DNA of 64,000 bases from Parabacteroides sp. (GCA_017937385.1 JAGBDR010000049.1:61703-125702); one strand, 5' to 3'. Shown: positions 49,862-58,814, numbered from the stretch's first letter. Made by a program: numbers and translations. Notes: generated by a model from the letters alone, not told the origin.

Positions 49862-52084
49862 TCAGTCTTGTGCATACCAAACCGGTCCCGGCTGGTTCCC
49901 CATCTCGAATATCAATGTGCCGCCATTCATAATATGTTCATGCGTAATATAGCTTTTGTCATAAGGCTCACCGTTCAGGCGGACCGACTGGATATACACA
50001 TTCTCAGGGCCGGCTCCCGGAGCCAAGACCGTAAAGACCTTTCCGTTTGCCAAACGGATCTTCACTTCGGAAAACAACGGGCTGCCGATCTCATATCTGC
50101 CACTGACCGGATCGACCGGATAGAAGCCCATCGAACTGAAGACAAACCAGGCCGACATCTGACCGCAATCTTCATTCCCGCAAATGCCATCCGGAGCGTT
50201 CCGATAGAGGTCACGCAGGACTTGCGACACATATCGCTGCGTCTTCCAGGGCTGCCCGACCTTATTATATAGGTAAATCACATGATGGCTCGGCTCGTTG
50301 CCATGCGCATATTGCCCGATCATGCCGGTACTGAAAATCGGCAAGTCCCCGCCCGATTCCGGAACATACGTGAACATACTGTCCAGTTTTTCCGCAAACC
50401 GCTCCTTGCCTCCGACCAGACCGATCAGACCGTCCAGATCATGGGGAACAGACCAGAAATATTGCCAGCCGTTGCTTTCGCAAATATCTTCGGTATAATC
50501 ATCGGGACTGAAGTTTGCGGCAAAGTTTCCTTTTTCGTCACGCGGCTGCATAAAAGAGGTGGCCGGGTTGTACACATTCCGGTAGTTCCGGGCGCGCTCA
50601 TAAAACTCATCGGCAATCTCTTTCTTACCCATCTTCTCTGCCATTACCGCAATGCAATAATCATCGTAGGCATACTCCAAGGTTTTGGACAGTGACCAGT
50701 TTTCCCATCTTTCCGGATCGCTGTAGGCCGGGACATATCCCAACCGCTTGTAATCGCCGATTCCCCGATAATCGTCCCGGTTGGCAACAGCTACACAAGC
50801 CGCAAGCGCCTGCTCCGGATCGAAGTCACCGATACCTTTCAGATAGGCATCCACGATCACGGGGACAGCATGGTAGCCAATCATCATATTGGTTTCCCAG
50901 CCATACAAATTCCACAACGGCAAAGCGCCATTCTGTTCATGGAATTTCAGGAATCCTTTGACCATATCGTTGACACGTTCCGGCTCGACATAGGTAAACA
51001 GCGGATGGGAAGCGCGATAGGTGTCCCACAACGAGAAAGTAGAATAGTTCGTCCATCCGTCCGCCTTGTGGATCTGTTGGTCCGGCCCGTAGTAGGAGCC
51101 GTCCACATCGCTATAGATTGTCGGAGCGATCAGGGTATGATACAAAGCCGTGTAGAACTTCACCTGGTCGTCGGTATCCGGCCCCTTCACCTCTATTTTA
51201 GCAAGCTGCCGGTTCCAGTTTCGGGCCGCCTGCGCCTGATAATAATCAAAATCATCTTTCGGAGCTTCCGCACGCAGGTTCTTGCCTGCTCCCTCCATGC
51301 TGACACCGGACAGTCCGGTCGTTACCAAAATCTCTTCATCCTTTTCGGTATTGAAATCGAAACGGGCGACATAGGCCGTACCGATCCAGCCCCGGTCTTT
51401 CGTCACGATGGCAGTCGTGTCCAAATGGCAGGCCACGAAAGGTTTCGAGAAGCGGGTTTCAAAATAGACATGCTGCAAGGGAGACCAACCTTGCGAGAAA
51501 CGATATCCTCGGATCGTCACCGAATCGACCACCTCTATACGTGAATCAAGCGTGAAGTCCCAGTTCATCGCCTTTTTGAGGTTCAGAAAGACGGAAGCCT
51601 CCGCTTTGGGGAACGTATAACGCTGGATACCGCAACGTTCGGTCGCAGTCAGTTCGACATTGATATTGTAATCTTGCAACAGCACCCGATAATAACCGGC
51701 CGAAGCCGCCTCGTCGTTATGCGAGAAAGTCGAATAGATTCCCAAGGGAGCCGGTGCCTCCTTATACGGACGTGTCACCGGCATAAAGGAAATATCGTAC
51801 AAATCACCTGCGCCAGTCCCGGACAAATGCGTATGGCTGAAACCGGCGATAGTCGTGTCAGGATAGAAATAGCCGGAAATACGGTCCCAACCGGGAAGCC
51901 CGTTATCCGGACTCAACTGGACCATTCCGAAAGGGACTTGTGCACCCGGATAGGTATTACCGGTAAAGTCTGTCCCGATAAAAGGATTTACATATTGTAT
52001 ATAATCATCCGCCTCCTGTTGTTTTTCCGGCGTGCAGGCTGCCAAAGCCAGCAAGGAGGCCGCCAATATGGATACGTGCTTCAT
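49862..52084 (-). CDS. GH92 family alpha-mannosidase lipoprotein (third copy)
   Basis: 740 residues from MKHVSILAASLLALAAC at 52084 (lipobox Cys17); the longer frame to 52147 starts upstream of the -7 box. NPFIGTDFTGNTYPGAQVPFG, SHTHLSGTGAGDLYD, SLWDTYRASHPL, GNEPSHHVIYLYNKVGQPWKTQ and GNEDCGQMSAW are present, including the proposed catalytic Glu and Asp. Closer in motifs to the copy at 8875 than to that at 6563. Single-gene unit. Trims alpha-mannose from glycans; linkage unknown. Confidence 0.95.
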   Translation of the reverse strand: MKHVSILAASLLALAACTPEKQQEADDYIQYVNPFIGTDFTGNTYPGAQVPFGMVQLSPDNGLPGWDRISGYFYPDTTIAGFSHTHLSGTGAGDLYDISFMPVTRPYKEAPAPLGIYSTFSHNDEAASAGYYRVLLQDYNINVELTATERCGIQRYTFPKAEASVFLNLKKAMNWDFTLDSRIEVVDSVTIRGYRFSQGWSPLQHVYFETRFSKPFVACHLDTTAIVTKDRGWIGTAYVARFDFNTEKDEEILVTTGLSGVSMEGAGKNLRAEAPKDDFDYYQAQAARNWNRQLAKIEVKGPDTDDQVKFYTALYHTLIAPTIYSDVDGSYYGPDQQIHKADGWTNYSTFSLWDTYRASHPLFTYVEPERVNDMVKGFLKFHEQNGALPLWNLYGWETNMMIGYHAVPVIVDAYLKGIGDFDPEQALAACVAVANRDDYRGIGDYKRLGYVPAYSDPERWENWSLSKTLEYAYDDYCIAVMAEKMGKKEIADEFYERARNYRNVYNPATSFMQPRDEKGNFAANFSPDDYTEDICESNGWQYFWSVPHDLDGLIGLVGGKERFAEKLDSMFTYVPESGGDLPIFSTGMIGQYAHGNEPSHHVIYLYNKVGQPWKTQRYVSQVLRDLYRNAPDGICGNEDCGQMSAWFVFSSMGFYPVDPVSGRYEIGSPLFSEVKIRLANGKVFTVLAPGAGPENVYIQSVRLNGEPYDKSYITHEHIMNGGTLIFEMGNQPGPVWYAQD

Positions 52085-52110
52085 GTCTAAGTGAGATTGT
52101 TTAGTCTTGC

Positions 52111-52118
52111 CAAAGGTA
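52111..52118 (-). promoter_or_regulatory. -7 box TACCTTTG of the third GH92 gene
   Basis: Exact TAnnTTTG match 26 bases before the ATG at 52084; supports that start. Confidence 0.7.
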
Positions 52119-52147
52119 CGAAATAGAAGACAAAATGTCAAACACAC

Positions 52148-52180
52148 AAAAAAAGACGCACAATAAAAACTGTGCGTCTC
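52148..52180 (-). terminator. Terminator of the tatA-tatC operon
   Basis: Stem AGACGCACA / TGTGCGTCT followed on the minus strand by TTTTTTT, 34 bases past the tatC stop. Confidence 0.9.
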
Positions 52181-52213
52181 TCTTCTATGACCATTTTTAC
52201 GCTGTCCATAGTT

Positions 52214-53089
52214 TTATACCGGTGCTATTTCCGTACCGTCTTCCTCCTCTTCTTCCGCTTCTTCGTCCGTATCGTTCTTCACGAAGAACGCACTCAATTC
52301 AAACAATCCATACAACGGGAAGAAGACGATGCCCAACGTGAACGGGTCGCTACTCGGGGTGATAAAGGCCGCTGCCACCAACAGTCCCACGATCGCATGC
52401 CGCCTGTATTTGTGGAAGAACGACCGTTTCAACAGACCGATCTTCGACAACAACCACGAAACCAACGGCATTTCAAAGACAATTCCCATCACAAAGATCA
52501 GCATCAGGAAATTATCCATATACGAATCCAAAGAGACCTGTTCGATGATATTAGCACTCAACTGATACGTTGCCAAAAAGCGCAACGTCATGGGGAATAC
52601 CATAAAATATCCGACTGCACATCCGACAAAGAACATGATTGTTCCCAATAGAAATACCCATCTGACATTTTTCTTCTCGTTCTCATACAAGGCCGGGCTT
52701 ATAAATTTCCATATTTCCCACATCAGGTAAGGAAACGTAAGCACAAGCGCCAGCCAGAACGACGTGGTCATGTGAGTAAAGAACTGGGAAGCCAGTTTGA
52801 TATTAAAAATCTGTACATGGAAATTATCATTACAGAAGTCTGGCAATACATCAAACCAGGGACTGATATCCACCAGCCACCGGTTCAGGCTGCACAGCCA
52901 TCTGTAAAAAATAAAATCGGATGAACAGGGAGCCTCTATCACGCGGCTGAAAATGCCATTTTCGCCAGCCATAAAGGTAAAGCTGACAATCGCAAAGACA
53001 AAGAGCGCCAAAAAAGAACGGAACAGCGTCCAACGAAGTGCCTCCAGGTGATCCCAGAAGGACATTTCTTCTTGTTCTAATTCTGCCAT
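52214..53089 (-). CDS. tatC: Twin-arginine translocase subunit TatC
   Basis: 291 residues, slightly longer than E. coli TatC because of an extra loop (about 60-110) and an acidic tail (DEEAEEEEEDG). N-terminal MSFWDHLEALRW matches the conserved cytoplasmic start. Six helices; FVMGIVFEMPLVSWLLSKIGLL and AAFITPSSDPFTL in the later helices are diagnostic. Recognises Tat signal peptides and forms the translocon with TatA, encoded 3 bases upstream. A likely client in this window is the GH109 enzyme at 57372. Confidence 0.96.
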   Translation of the reverse strand: MAELEQEEMSFWDHLEALRWTLFRSFLALFVFAIVSFTFMAGENGIFSRVIEAPCSSDFIFYRWLCSLNRWLVDISPWFDVLPDFCNDNFHVQIFNIKLASQFFTHMTTSFWLALVLTFPYLMWEIWKFISPALYENEKKNVRWVFLLGTIMFFVGCAVGYFMVFPMTLRFLATYQLSANIIEQVSLDSYMDNFLMLIFVMGIVFEMPLVSWLLSKIGLLKRSFFHKYRRHAIVGLLVAAAFITPSSDPFTLGIVFFPLYGLFELSAFFVKNDTDEEAEEEEEDGTEIAPV

Positions 53090-53092
53090 CTT

Positions 53093-53287
53093 TTAGTTCT
53101 TATCTGTATCGTCCAGCTTAATGTCGTCTTCTAATCCTTTTACACCGTCTTTGAAATTCTTCACACCTTTACCGATACCTTTCATCAGTTCAGGTATTTT
53201 TTTACCACCGAAAAGCAACAACACGATAATAGCGATAATAACAACTTCGCCAGTTCCTAAGTTTCCAAGAAATAATAATTGATCCAT
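53093..53287 (-). CDS. tatA: Twin-arginine translocase subunit TatA/E
   Basis: 64 residues: one N-terminal helix (LGTGEVVIIAIIVLLLFGGKKIPELM) followed by the amphipathic GIGKGVKNFKDGVKG. The FGGKKIPEL hinge is the TatA signature. Forms the protein-conducting oligomer with TatC. First gene of the tat operon; TATCTTTG box 45 bases upstream. Confidence 0.95.
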   Translation of the reverse strand: MDQLLFLGNLGTGEVVIIAIIVLLLFGGKKIPELMKGIGKGVKNFKDGVKGLEDDIKLDDTDKN

Positions 53288-53332
53288 GATATTGTAATAA
53301 ATTAGTCGTTAATATTCCTGTTATTGACGGGG

Positions 53333-53340
53333 CAAAGATA
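53333..53340 (-). promoter_or_regulatory. -7 box TATCTTTG of the tat operon
   Basis: Exact TAnnTTTG match upstream of tatA. Confidence 0.65.
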
Positions 53341-53380
53341 CTATTTGTAATGAATAGTACCCCAATTATTCTAAATTTAT

Positions 53381-53388
53381 TACCTTTG
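53381..53388 (+). promoter_or_regulatory. -7 box TACCTTTG of fabD
   Basis: Exact TAnnTTTG match 40 bases before the fabD ATG; opposed to the tat promoter. Confidence 0.7.
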
Positions 53389-53428
53389 CGCCATCTTAAA
53401 AAACTGAAATTAGAAAAAGATTAGAAAA

Positions 53429-54310
53429 ATGAAAGCGTATGTATTTCCCGGCCAGGGTGCACAGTTTGTCGGAATGGGAAAAGACCTTTACGAAAGCAAT
53501 CCTCTTGCAAAAGAGATGTTTGAAAAGGCTAACGAAATTCTCGGTTTCCGTATTACAGATCTAATGTTCGCCGGAACAGACGAAGATCTGCGTCAGACAA
53601 AGGTAACACAGCCTGCCATTTTCTTACACTCAGTCATTCTTGCAAAAACATTAGGTGACCAGTTCAAACCGGATATGACAGCCGGACACTCTTTAGGAGA
53701 ATTTTCCGCGCTTGTTGCAGCCGGAGCCTTGTCTTTCGAAGACGGACTTGTCCTGGTATCCAAACGCGCTATGGCCATGCAGAAAGCCTGCGAAGCCACT
53801 CCCTCGACAATGGCTGCCGTTTTAGCCTTGCCGGACGAAAAAGTAGAAGAGATCTGCGCAGGTATCGAAGGCGAAGTTGTCGTATGTGCAAACTATAACT
53901 GCCCGGGACAGCTTGTTATCTCCGGTTCCATACCGGGTATCGATGCTGCCTGTGAAAAGATGTTGGCTGCCGGTGCCAAACGCGCACTGAAACTGAAAGT
54001 GGGCGGTGCCTTCCACTCTCCTCTGATGGAACCGGCCCGTGCTGAACTGGCTGCCGCTATCGAAGCGACCCCGTTCCACAAACCGTCTTGCCCCGTTTAC
54101 CAGAATGTAAGCACAAAAGGCGAGACCTGCCCTGAAACAATCAAGGCGAACCTGATTGCCCAATTGACAGCTCCGGTACGTTGGACACAGAGTGTTCAGA
54201 ACATGATTGCCGACGGAGCAGACCATTTCATCGAACTGGGACCGGGCGCCGTACTTCAAGGATTGGTAAAGAAGATCAGCAAAGAAGTAACAACAGAGGG
54301 TATGCAATAA
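53429..54310 (+). CDS. fabD: Malonyl-CoA:ACP transacylase
   Basis: 293 residues. PGQGAQFVGMGKDL at the N-terminus, nucleophile Ser88 in AGHSLGEFSALVAAG, catalytic His in GGAFHSPLM (about 197), C-terminal FIELGPGAVLQGLVKKI. Transfers malonyl from CoA to acyl carrier protein for fatty acid synthesis. Monocistronic; other fab genes are not nearby. Codon use is T-rich like pgk. Confidence 0.97.
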   Translation: MKAYVFPGQGAQFVGMGKDLYESNPLAKEMFEKANEILGFRITDLMFAGTDEDLRQTKVTQPAIFLHSVILAKTLGDQFKPDMTAGHSLGEFSALVAAGALSFEDGLVLVSKRAMAMQKACEATPSTMAAVLALPDEKVEEICAGIEGEVVVCANYNCPGQLVISGSIPGIDAACEKMLAAGAKRALKLKVGGAFHSPLMEPARAELAAAIEATPFHKPSCPVYQNVSTKGETCPETIKANLIAQLTAPVRWTQSVQNMIADGADHFIELGPGAVLQGLVKKISKEVTTEGMQ

Positions 54311-54332
54311 ATAGCAATTCCCAATATGCAAA

Positions 54333-54572
54333 AGGCACTGTGTCAAAAAGCGCTGTAGGCGCTTCGTAGTAATAGCCCGGGGTTTCAACCCCGGGACTTC
54401 TGTTTTCATACCCCGTTGGCACCCTGTAAGGGTGCTGCTATTTGTAAACAACTCATATCCATTGCAGTACCCTTACAGGGTACAAACATAACGGGAGGGC
54501 TATATTTCCCCCCAGGTTAAAACCTGGGGCTACTTTGCGAGGCGCCTACAGCGCCTTTTGACACACTGCTTT
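54333..54572. mobile_element. Nested inverted-repeat element (REPIN-like) after fabD
   Basis: Outer arms GTGTCAAAAAGCGCTGTAGG (54340 on) and CCTACAGCGCCTTTTGACAC (to 54564) are near-complementary. Inside each half lies a GC-rich hairpin (CCCGGGGTTTCAACCCCGGG; CCCCAGGTTAAAACCTGGGG) and then the pair ACCCTGTAAGGGTGCTGC (54421-54438) / GCAGTACCCTTACAGGGT (54464-54481). The two halves are thus similar and inverted, as in a REP doublet. No transposase inside; nonautonomous mobility is inferred. Confidence 0.7.
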
Positions 54573-54576
54573 TAGA

Positions 54577-54653
54577 ATGCCCATCGTAAAGACTTTATAA
54601 TGGGCATTGTAACAACCTTACGATGGGCATTCTAACAACCTTACAATAGGCAT
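54577..54653. repeat. 23-bp-phased ATGGGCAT array
   Basis: ATGCCCAT, ATGGGCAT, ATGGGCAT and ATAGGCAT centred near 54580, 54603, 54626 and 54649, exactly 23 bases apart. The first is inverted relative to the others. CTAACAACCTTAC / GTAACAACCTTAC spacers are also repeated. Confidence 0.85.
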
Positions 54654-54801
54654 GAAGAATAACACCGGAACTTTATATAATAAAAAAAGACCAAACTCCG
54701 CTATCCATAAAGCGTCGAATGCCTCTTCAACATCTCTCACCTGTCCTTTTAAAGACTACGGTAAGAGATCACATCTACTTCAATTACTTATTCTCTCAAG
54801 C

Positions 54802-54972
54802 TCAATTTTTAGAGCTTTCGCTCATTTGGTTCATCAATCTGCGAATCTCAGCATTTACACGCTGGCACATCGAACCATTCCCTACTGACTGATAACGATC
54901 AGCCTGATAACGCAACATCGCTAAAGTACGCATACTTTTTTCATTTTCTCTCATCATCATAATTTTACTCAT
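54802..54972 (-). CDS. Small protein, 56 residues, not recognised
   Basis: ATG at 54972, stop TGA at 54804-54802. Reads MSKIMMMRENEKSMRTLAML, RYQADRYQSVG, then MCQRVNAEIRRLMNQMSESS. It is Met-, Arg- and Gln-rich, without a signal peptide, and probably helical and cytoplasmic. A TATCTTTG box lies at 55046-55053, leaving a leader of about 70 bases; GGAGGA precedes the start, a good Shine-Dalgarno-like sequence rare in this window. No plausible frame competes on the other strand. Function unknown. Confidence 0.6.
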   Translation of the reverse strand: MSKIMMMRENEKSMRTLAMLRYQADRYQSVGNGSMCQRVNAEIRRLMNQMSESSKN

Positions 54973-55045
54973 TTAAGTCCTCCACGTCTGGAGAACGATT
55001 AATAATAACTAAACCTAAACTCTCTTTTTCTTTTTGTTTACGGTG

Positions 55046-55053
55046 CAAAGATA
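55046..55053 (-). promoter_or_regulatory. -7 box TATCTTTG of the 56-residue gene
   Basis: Exact TAnnTTTG match on the minus strand, about 74 bases before the small-gene ATG. Confidence 0.65.
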
Positions 55054-55193
55054 TGTATTTTATCTCTATTTATGCTGTAAAACATATACAATATTTACCA
55101 TTTAACTATATTTATAGTTTTAATCTATCAATTACAGGCTCAACCGGTCTAAACAGTAATAATCAATTCGCCTGTATTCGAGTCGATTATGAA

Positions 55194-55973
55194 TCAAATA
55201 ACGTTGAAATGCTTCAACGCATTGTACACCCCGTTCTCATCGACAGAGCTCGTCACATAATCCGCTGCATTCATCACCTCCTCAGACGCATTTCCCATCG
55301 CGACCCCGATTCCGGCATGGCGAAGCATCTGGATATCATTGCCGCCATCGCCAAAAGCCATGCACTCATCCAAGCCGATATGAAAATGCTCCAACATCTT
55401 GTCAATCCCGACCCGCTTACTACTACCAAGAGGTACGACATCCGTAAAAAGAGGATTCCACCGCGTAGATTCACAATGAGACAAAACCTTCATGATCCGT
55501 TTTTCCTGCTCTGCCGTAAAAAAAGCGATCAACTGGTAAACCGTCTTTCCATAGATATCCCCGATCGGACGGATGGGAGGAGCCGGGAAGTTCAACAGGC
55601 GGAACACATCTTTTACCGCATTATCCGTATAGTTCATGAAAATCTCATCTTCCTGCACGAAAGCACATGGGAACTCGCTTTCCTTTTCCTGATAACGCAC
55701 CAAAGCCTCGATATCCTTATCAGGAATACTGTGCTTATAGATCACATCATCCTTTCCGGCAAATACATAACCGCCATTCAAAGTCACATAACCATCAAAC
55801 TCAAGATCTCCCAGATTGTTAATCGAACAACGGTGGCGGCCCGTTGCTATAAATACTTTCACTCCATTTTTCTTCAACAACTCGATCGCATGGAGGGTAG
55901 ATTCCGGGACTGCATGTGTTTTAAAGCTGACCAATGTCCCGTCGATATCAAAGAATACTGCTTTAATCATCAC
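55194..55973 (-). CDS. Cof-type HAD sugar phosphatase
   Basis: 259 residues (or 258 from the second Met). Motif I DIDGTLVSFKTHAVPES, motif II IATGRH, C2-type cap with FDGYVTLNGGYV, motif III Lys in GSSKRVGIDKML, motif IV MAFGDGGNDIQMLRHAG. Complete, unlike its paralogue fragment at 18937. Hydrolyses sugar or cofactor phosphates; substrate unknown. TACCTTTG box 27 bases upstream. Confidence 0.95.
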   Translation of the reverse strand: MMIKAVFFDIDGTLVSFKTHAVPESTLHAIELLKKNGVKVFIATGRHRCSINNLGDLEFDGYVTLNGGYVFAGKDDVIYKHSIPDKDIEALVRYQEKESEFPCAFVQEDEIFMNYTDNAVKDVFRLLNFPAPPIRPIGDIYGKTVYQLIAFFTAEQEKRIMKVLSHCESTRWNPLFTDVVPLGSSKRVGIDKMLEHFHIGLDECMAFGDGGNDIQMLRHAGIGVAMGNASEEVMNAADYVTSSVDENGVYNALKHFNVI

Positions 55974-56000
55974 CTAAACTCATTACCTTTTAAACCACAA

Positions 56001-56008
56001 CAAAGGTA
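56001..56008 (-). promoter_or_regulatory. -7 box TACCTTTG of the Cof phosphatase
   Basis: Exact TAnnTTTG match upstream of 55973. Confidence 0.7.
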
Positions 56009-56046
56009 AGAATAATTACGGATTTTCAAAGGTCGCACAAAATTCG

Positions 56047-56054
56047 TATATTTG
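56047..56054 (+). promoter_or_regulatory. -7 box TATATTTG of the porin gene
   Basis: Exact TAnnTTTG match 26 bases before the porin ATG; divergent from the phosphatase promoter. Confidence 0.7.
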
Positions 56055-56080
56055 AACGCTGAAACATTGTATTTGTAAAC

Positions 56081-57253
56081 ATGAAAACACATCTCTACTT
56101 ACTGGCACTATTCATATCCGTACCCTCTGTCTTCGCACAGGAAGTTGAAGAAGAAGCCGATCCCGGGCAGGAACCGACCTTAGTCGAACGGTTTACAGGC
56201 GGAAAAAAGATGATTGAAAACGCAGAAATGAACTTCCAGTTTTTCACTTCGGCCAATGCGAATTTCACCGGTTCCAATTTCGACGGTGCGAATTTCAAGT
56301 TGAACCGTGTGCGGTTGCAAATAAAAGGGACTGTATGGAAGAATTTTTCCTATCATTACCGGCAGTCATTCAATAAATATGCAGACCCTTATTCGTTAGA
56401 CAATCTTTCGTCCTCGCTCGAATTGGCGAATGTCAATCTGAAAGTGCATGACAAATTCAACTTTACGATCGGCAAACAGTATGTCAATTTCGGAGGATAC
56501 GAATACTATGTCAATTCGTTAAAGGTCCGCGAGTTCAGTGAGTTCAACAACGTGATACCCTGTTACCAGGCAGGCATCTCAGGCAACTGGCTGATCAACC
56601 CGGACCACGAGCTTCGTTTCCAGATCGTAAATAACCGGAGCGGGCAGGACAACGAAATCTATGTGACCGGACTGCCGGAAAACACACGGGAAACGAAAAT
56701 GCCATTCATGTACACGGTAAACTGGAGCAGTTACTATTTCGACCGTATCCTGCAACTCCATTATGCCGCCGCCATGGGGCAACAGGCGCAGAAACGTTAC
56801 TCCTATTATTTAACCGGCGGCAACACAATCGAGAAAGGTCCTCTGTTGGCCTATTTAGACATCATGTACACCCGGCAGGGATTGGACCAGCACGGCATTA
56901 TCAGCCGGTTGCCGGAAACGGCCCAAACCGCTTGCAACACCGAATATCTATCGTTCATCGCCGATGTAGACTACCGGTTTCATCCGCGTTGGAATGTCTA
57001 TGTGAAAGGAGCGTATGAAACCGGAAGAATATACAAGGAGAACGGGCCATTTGCCAAAGGCTTGTACCGCCGTTCCTGGAATGCACAGAGCAGCCTTGAA
57101 TTTTATCCGATCAAGAACTGCGATCTCTTCCTCTTCCTTCTTTACACATATCGGGGAGTGAAACTCGAAAAAACAGCATTAGATATGGGAGCCGTCAATC
57201 CCGACACGCACCGCATTTCATTGGGGTTGGTCTATTCGATCCCCGTATTCTAA
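56081..57253 (+). CDS. OprO/OprP-type outer-membrane porin
   Basis: 390 residues with signal MKTHLYLLALFISVPSVFAQ. Barrel strands with FKLNRVRLQIKGTVWKNFSYHYRQSF, LANVNLKVHDKFNFTIGKQYVNFGGYEYY, and the closing RISLGLVYSIPVF. The FTIGKQ and barrel layout match the phosphate-selective porin O/P family, which in Bacteroidetes is broad. Substrate specificity unknown. Convergent with the GH109 gene across a bidirectional terminator. Confidence 0.87.
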   Translation: MKTHLYLLALFISVPSVFAQEVEEEADPGQEPTLVERFTGGKKMIENAEMNFQFFTSANANFTGSNFDGANFKLNRVRLQIKGTVWKNFSYHYRQSFNKYADPYSLDNLSSSLELANVNLKVHDKFNFTIGKQYVNFGGYEYYVNSLKVREFSEFNNVIPCYQAGISGNWLINPDHELRFQIVNNRSGQDNEIYVTGLPENTRETKMPFMYTVNWSSYYFDRILQLHYAAAMGQQAQKRYSYYLTGGNTIEKGPLLAYLDIMYTRQGLDQHGIISRLPETAQTACNTEYLSFIADVDYRFHPRWNVYVKGAYETGRIYKENGPFAKGLYRRSWNAQSSLEFYPIKNCDLFLFLLYTYRGVKLEKTALDMGAVNPDTHRISLGLVYSIPVF

Positions 57254-57320
57254 ATAGTGAACGGAAAACTCGGAAGCTCGCTTGCTTCAGCTTGCAGCTC
57301 CGGCAAAATCCCTTATACAA

Positions 57321-57352
57321 GAAAAGGCTACCGGAACCCGATAGCCTTTTCT
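57321..57352. terminator. Bidirectional terminator
   Basis: Stem GAAAAGGCTA / TAGCCTTTTC with an 11-base loop between the convergent porin and GH109 genes. Confidence 0.85.
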
Positions 57353-57371
57353 TTTCCTATTCCAATTTTTC

Positions 57372-58784
57372 TTATTCAGACAACGCGAATGCCGGCTGAC
57401 GGTGTATCCACTGTCCGCGAGTAAAGTCGGGGAAGTCAACCACTGCACCGCCACGGGCGATAGACATTTCAGACAAAGCGGAAATCGCACTCCATGCAGC
57501 CGCATCATAGCAATCCATAGGAGCCGGTTTCTTGTTATGGATCGCGTTGATCAAGTCGAACATCATCACGTAGTCCATACCGCCGTGTCCTGCCTGGGCA
57601 GCTTCAGCTTCATGTTTAGACCACAAGGTATGGTCGAACTTCTTGAACCATTCTTCCGAATCATCCCAACGGTGAGGCTTGGACTGGTTTTCCACATACA
57701 CGTGATTACCATCATTCATCCACAAACCTTCGGTTCCCTGAATACGGAAACCCAAAGAATAAGGACGAGGAGAATTGGTGTCATGTGTAACGATGACCGT
57801 TTGTCCGTTCGCACACTTAATCATGGAAGTCACGATGTCACCCAGATTGAAACGGACTTTTGCCAACGGATGATTTTCACCGCCATTGTCTACAATGAAC
57901 TTATGCAAGCCGCGAGACTGGGTTGCCATGGCAGACAAAGAGAGGAAACGGTTGCCTCGGTTGATGTCCAGACAGTTTGCAACCGGTCCGATACCGTGTG
58001 TCGGATAGATGTCACCATTCCGGCGGACAGAATGGTTCGTACGCCACTGGGCCTCGGCAAACGCATCTTTACCCATGCGCAACTCACCGCCTTTCTGGTA
58101 AGTATAATGTTTTCCATCGTTGAACTTGACATCACGCAAATCATGCTCGTAACCGCAAGTCGCATGCAGCAATTCACCGAACAGGCCTTTGCGGACCATG
58201 TTCAACGCAGCCATACAGTCGCGACGGTAGCAAACATTTTCCATAATGTTCAGGTGGCTTCCCGTAGCTTCCGATACGTTAACCAAATCCCAACATTCTT
58301 CCAACGAGTTGGCTGCAGATACTTCCACACCGACATAGGGAACACCGGCTTTCATGGCGGCTACCGACATCGGCACGTGCCATTCCCACGGGCTGGCGAT
58401 GATCACGCAATCGAACTCTTCGTTGTTCAACATCTTTTCAAATTCACGTTCGCTACCCGTATATACTTTCGGAGCCGGAACATTAAACTTGGCGATGTGT
58501 TCCAGTGTACGCTGGATAGGACCGGCCTGGATATCGCAAATCGCCACAATCTTGTTTCCGGGGATAGACAATACGTTATTGATATGTTCATGACAACGGG
58601 AACCTGTTCCGATAAAGCCGAAGCGCAATTTACCATCGTCTTTGCCGGCAGGTTTCTTCTTCTTTTCTGCACTTGTTTCAGTTGTAACTGCAGTAGCGGC
58701 AGCATTACTACTTAATGCAAGACCGGCTGTACCGATTCCGGCAGCGGTCATTTTTTTCAGGAATGAACGACGAGTGTTTTCCAT
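57372..58784 (-). CDS. Gfo/Idh/MocA oxidoreductase-fold protein, GH109-like glycosidase
   Basis: 470 residues. The Tat signal MENTRRSFLKKMTAAG is followed by a hydrophobic stretch to about residue 32. Rossmann NAD site RFGFIGTGSRCHEH (about 53-66). Then ASPWEWH, GYEHDLRDV, WRTNHSVRRNGDIYPTHGIGPVANCLDI and HGGMDYVMMFDLINAI, segments shared with GH109 alpha-N-acetylgalactosaminidases, which use NAD in an oxidation-elimination mechanism. Tat export fits a protein that folds with bound NAD in the cytoplasm. GalNAc specificity is by family and not proven. Confidence 0.9.
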   Translation of the reverse strand: MENTRRSFLKKMTAAGIGTAGLALSSNAAATAVTTETSAEKKKKPAGKDDGKLRFGFIGTGSRCHEHINNVLSIPGNKIVAICDIQAGPIQRTLEHIAKFNVPAPKVYTGSEREFEKMLNNEEFDCVIIASPWEWHVPMSVAAMKAGVPYVGVEVSAANSLEECWDLVNVSEATGSHLNIMENVCYRRDCMAALNMVRKGLFGELLHATCGYEHDLRDVKFNDGKHYTYQKGGELRMGKDAFAEAQWRTNHSVRRNGDIYPTHGIGPVANCLDINRGNRFLSLSAMATQSRGLHKFIVDNGGENHPLAKVRFNLGDIVTSMIKCANGQTVIVTHDTNSPRPYSLGFRIQGTEGLWMNDGNHVYVENQSKPHRWDDSEEWFKKFDHTLWSKHEAEAAQAGHGGMDYVMMFDLINAIHNKKPAPMDCYDAAAWSAISALSEMSIARGGAVVDFPDFTRGQWIHRQPAFALSE

Positions 58785-58814
58785 TTCTTATTTAGAATTT
58801 GTATGTTAAGTGGG

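Noticed and set aside
54652-54888. 78-codon plus-strand frame
   Set aside because: Antisense to the better supported 56-residue gene; starts in repeat DNA without a promoter.
57402-58715. 437-codon plus-strand frame
   Set aside because: Shadow of the GH109-like gene.
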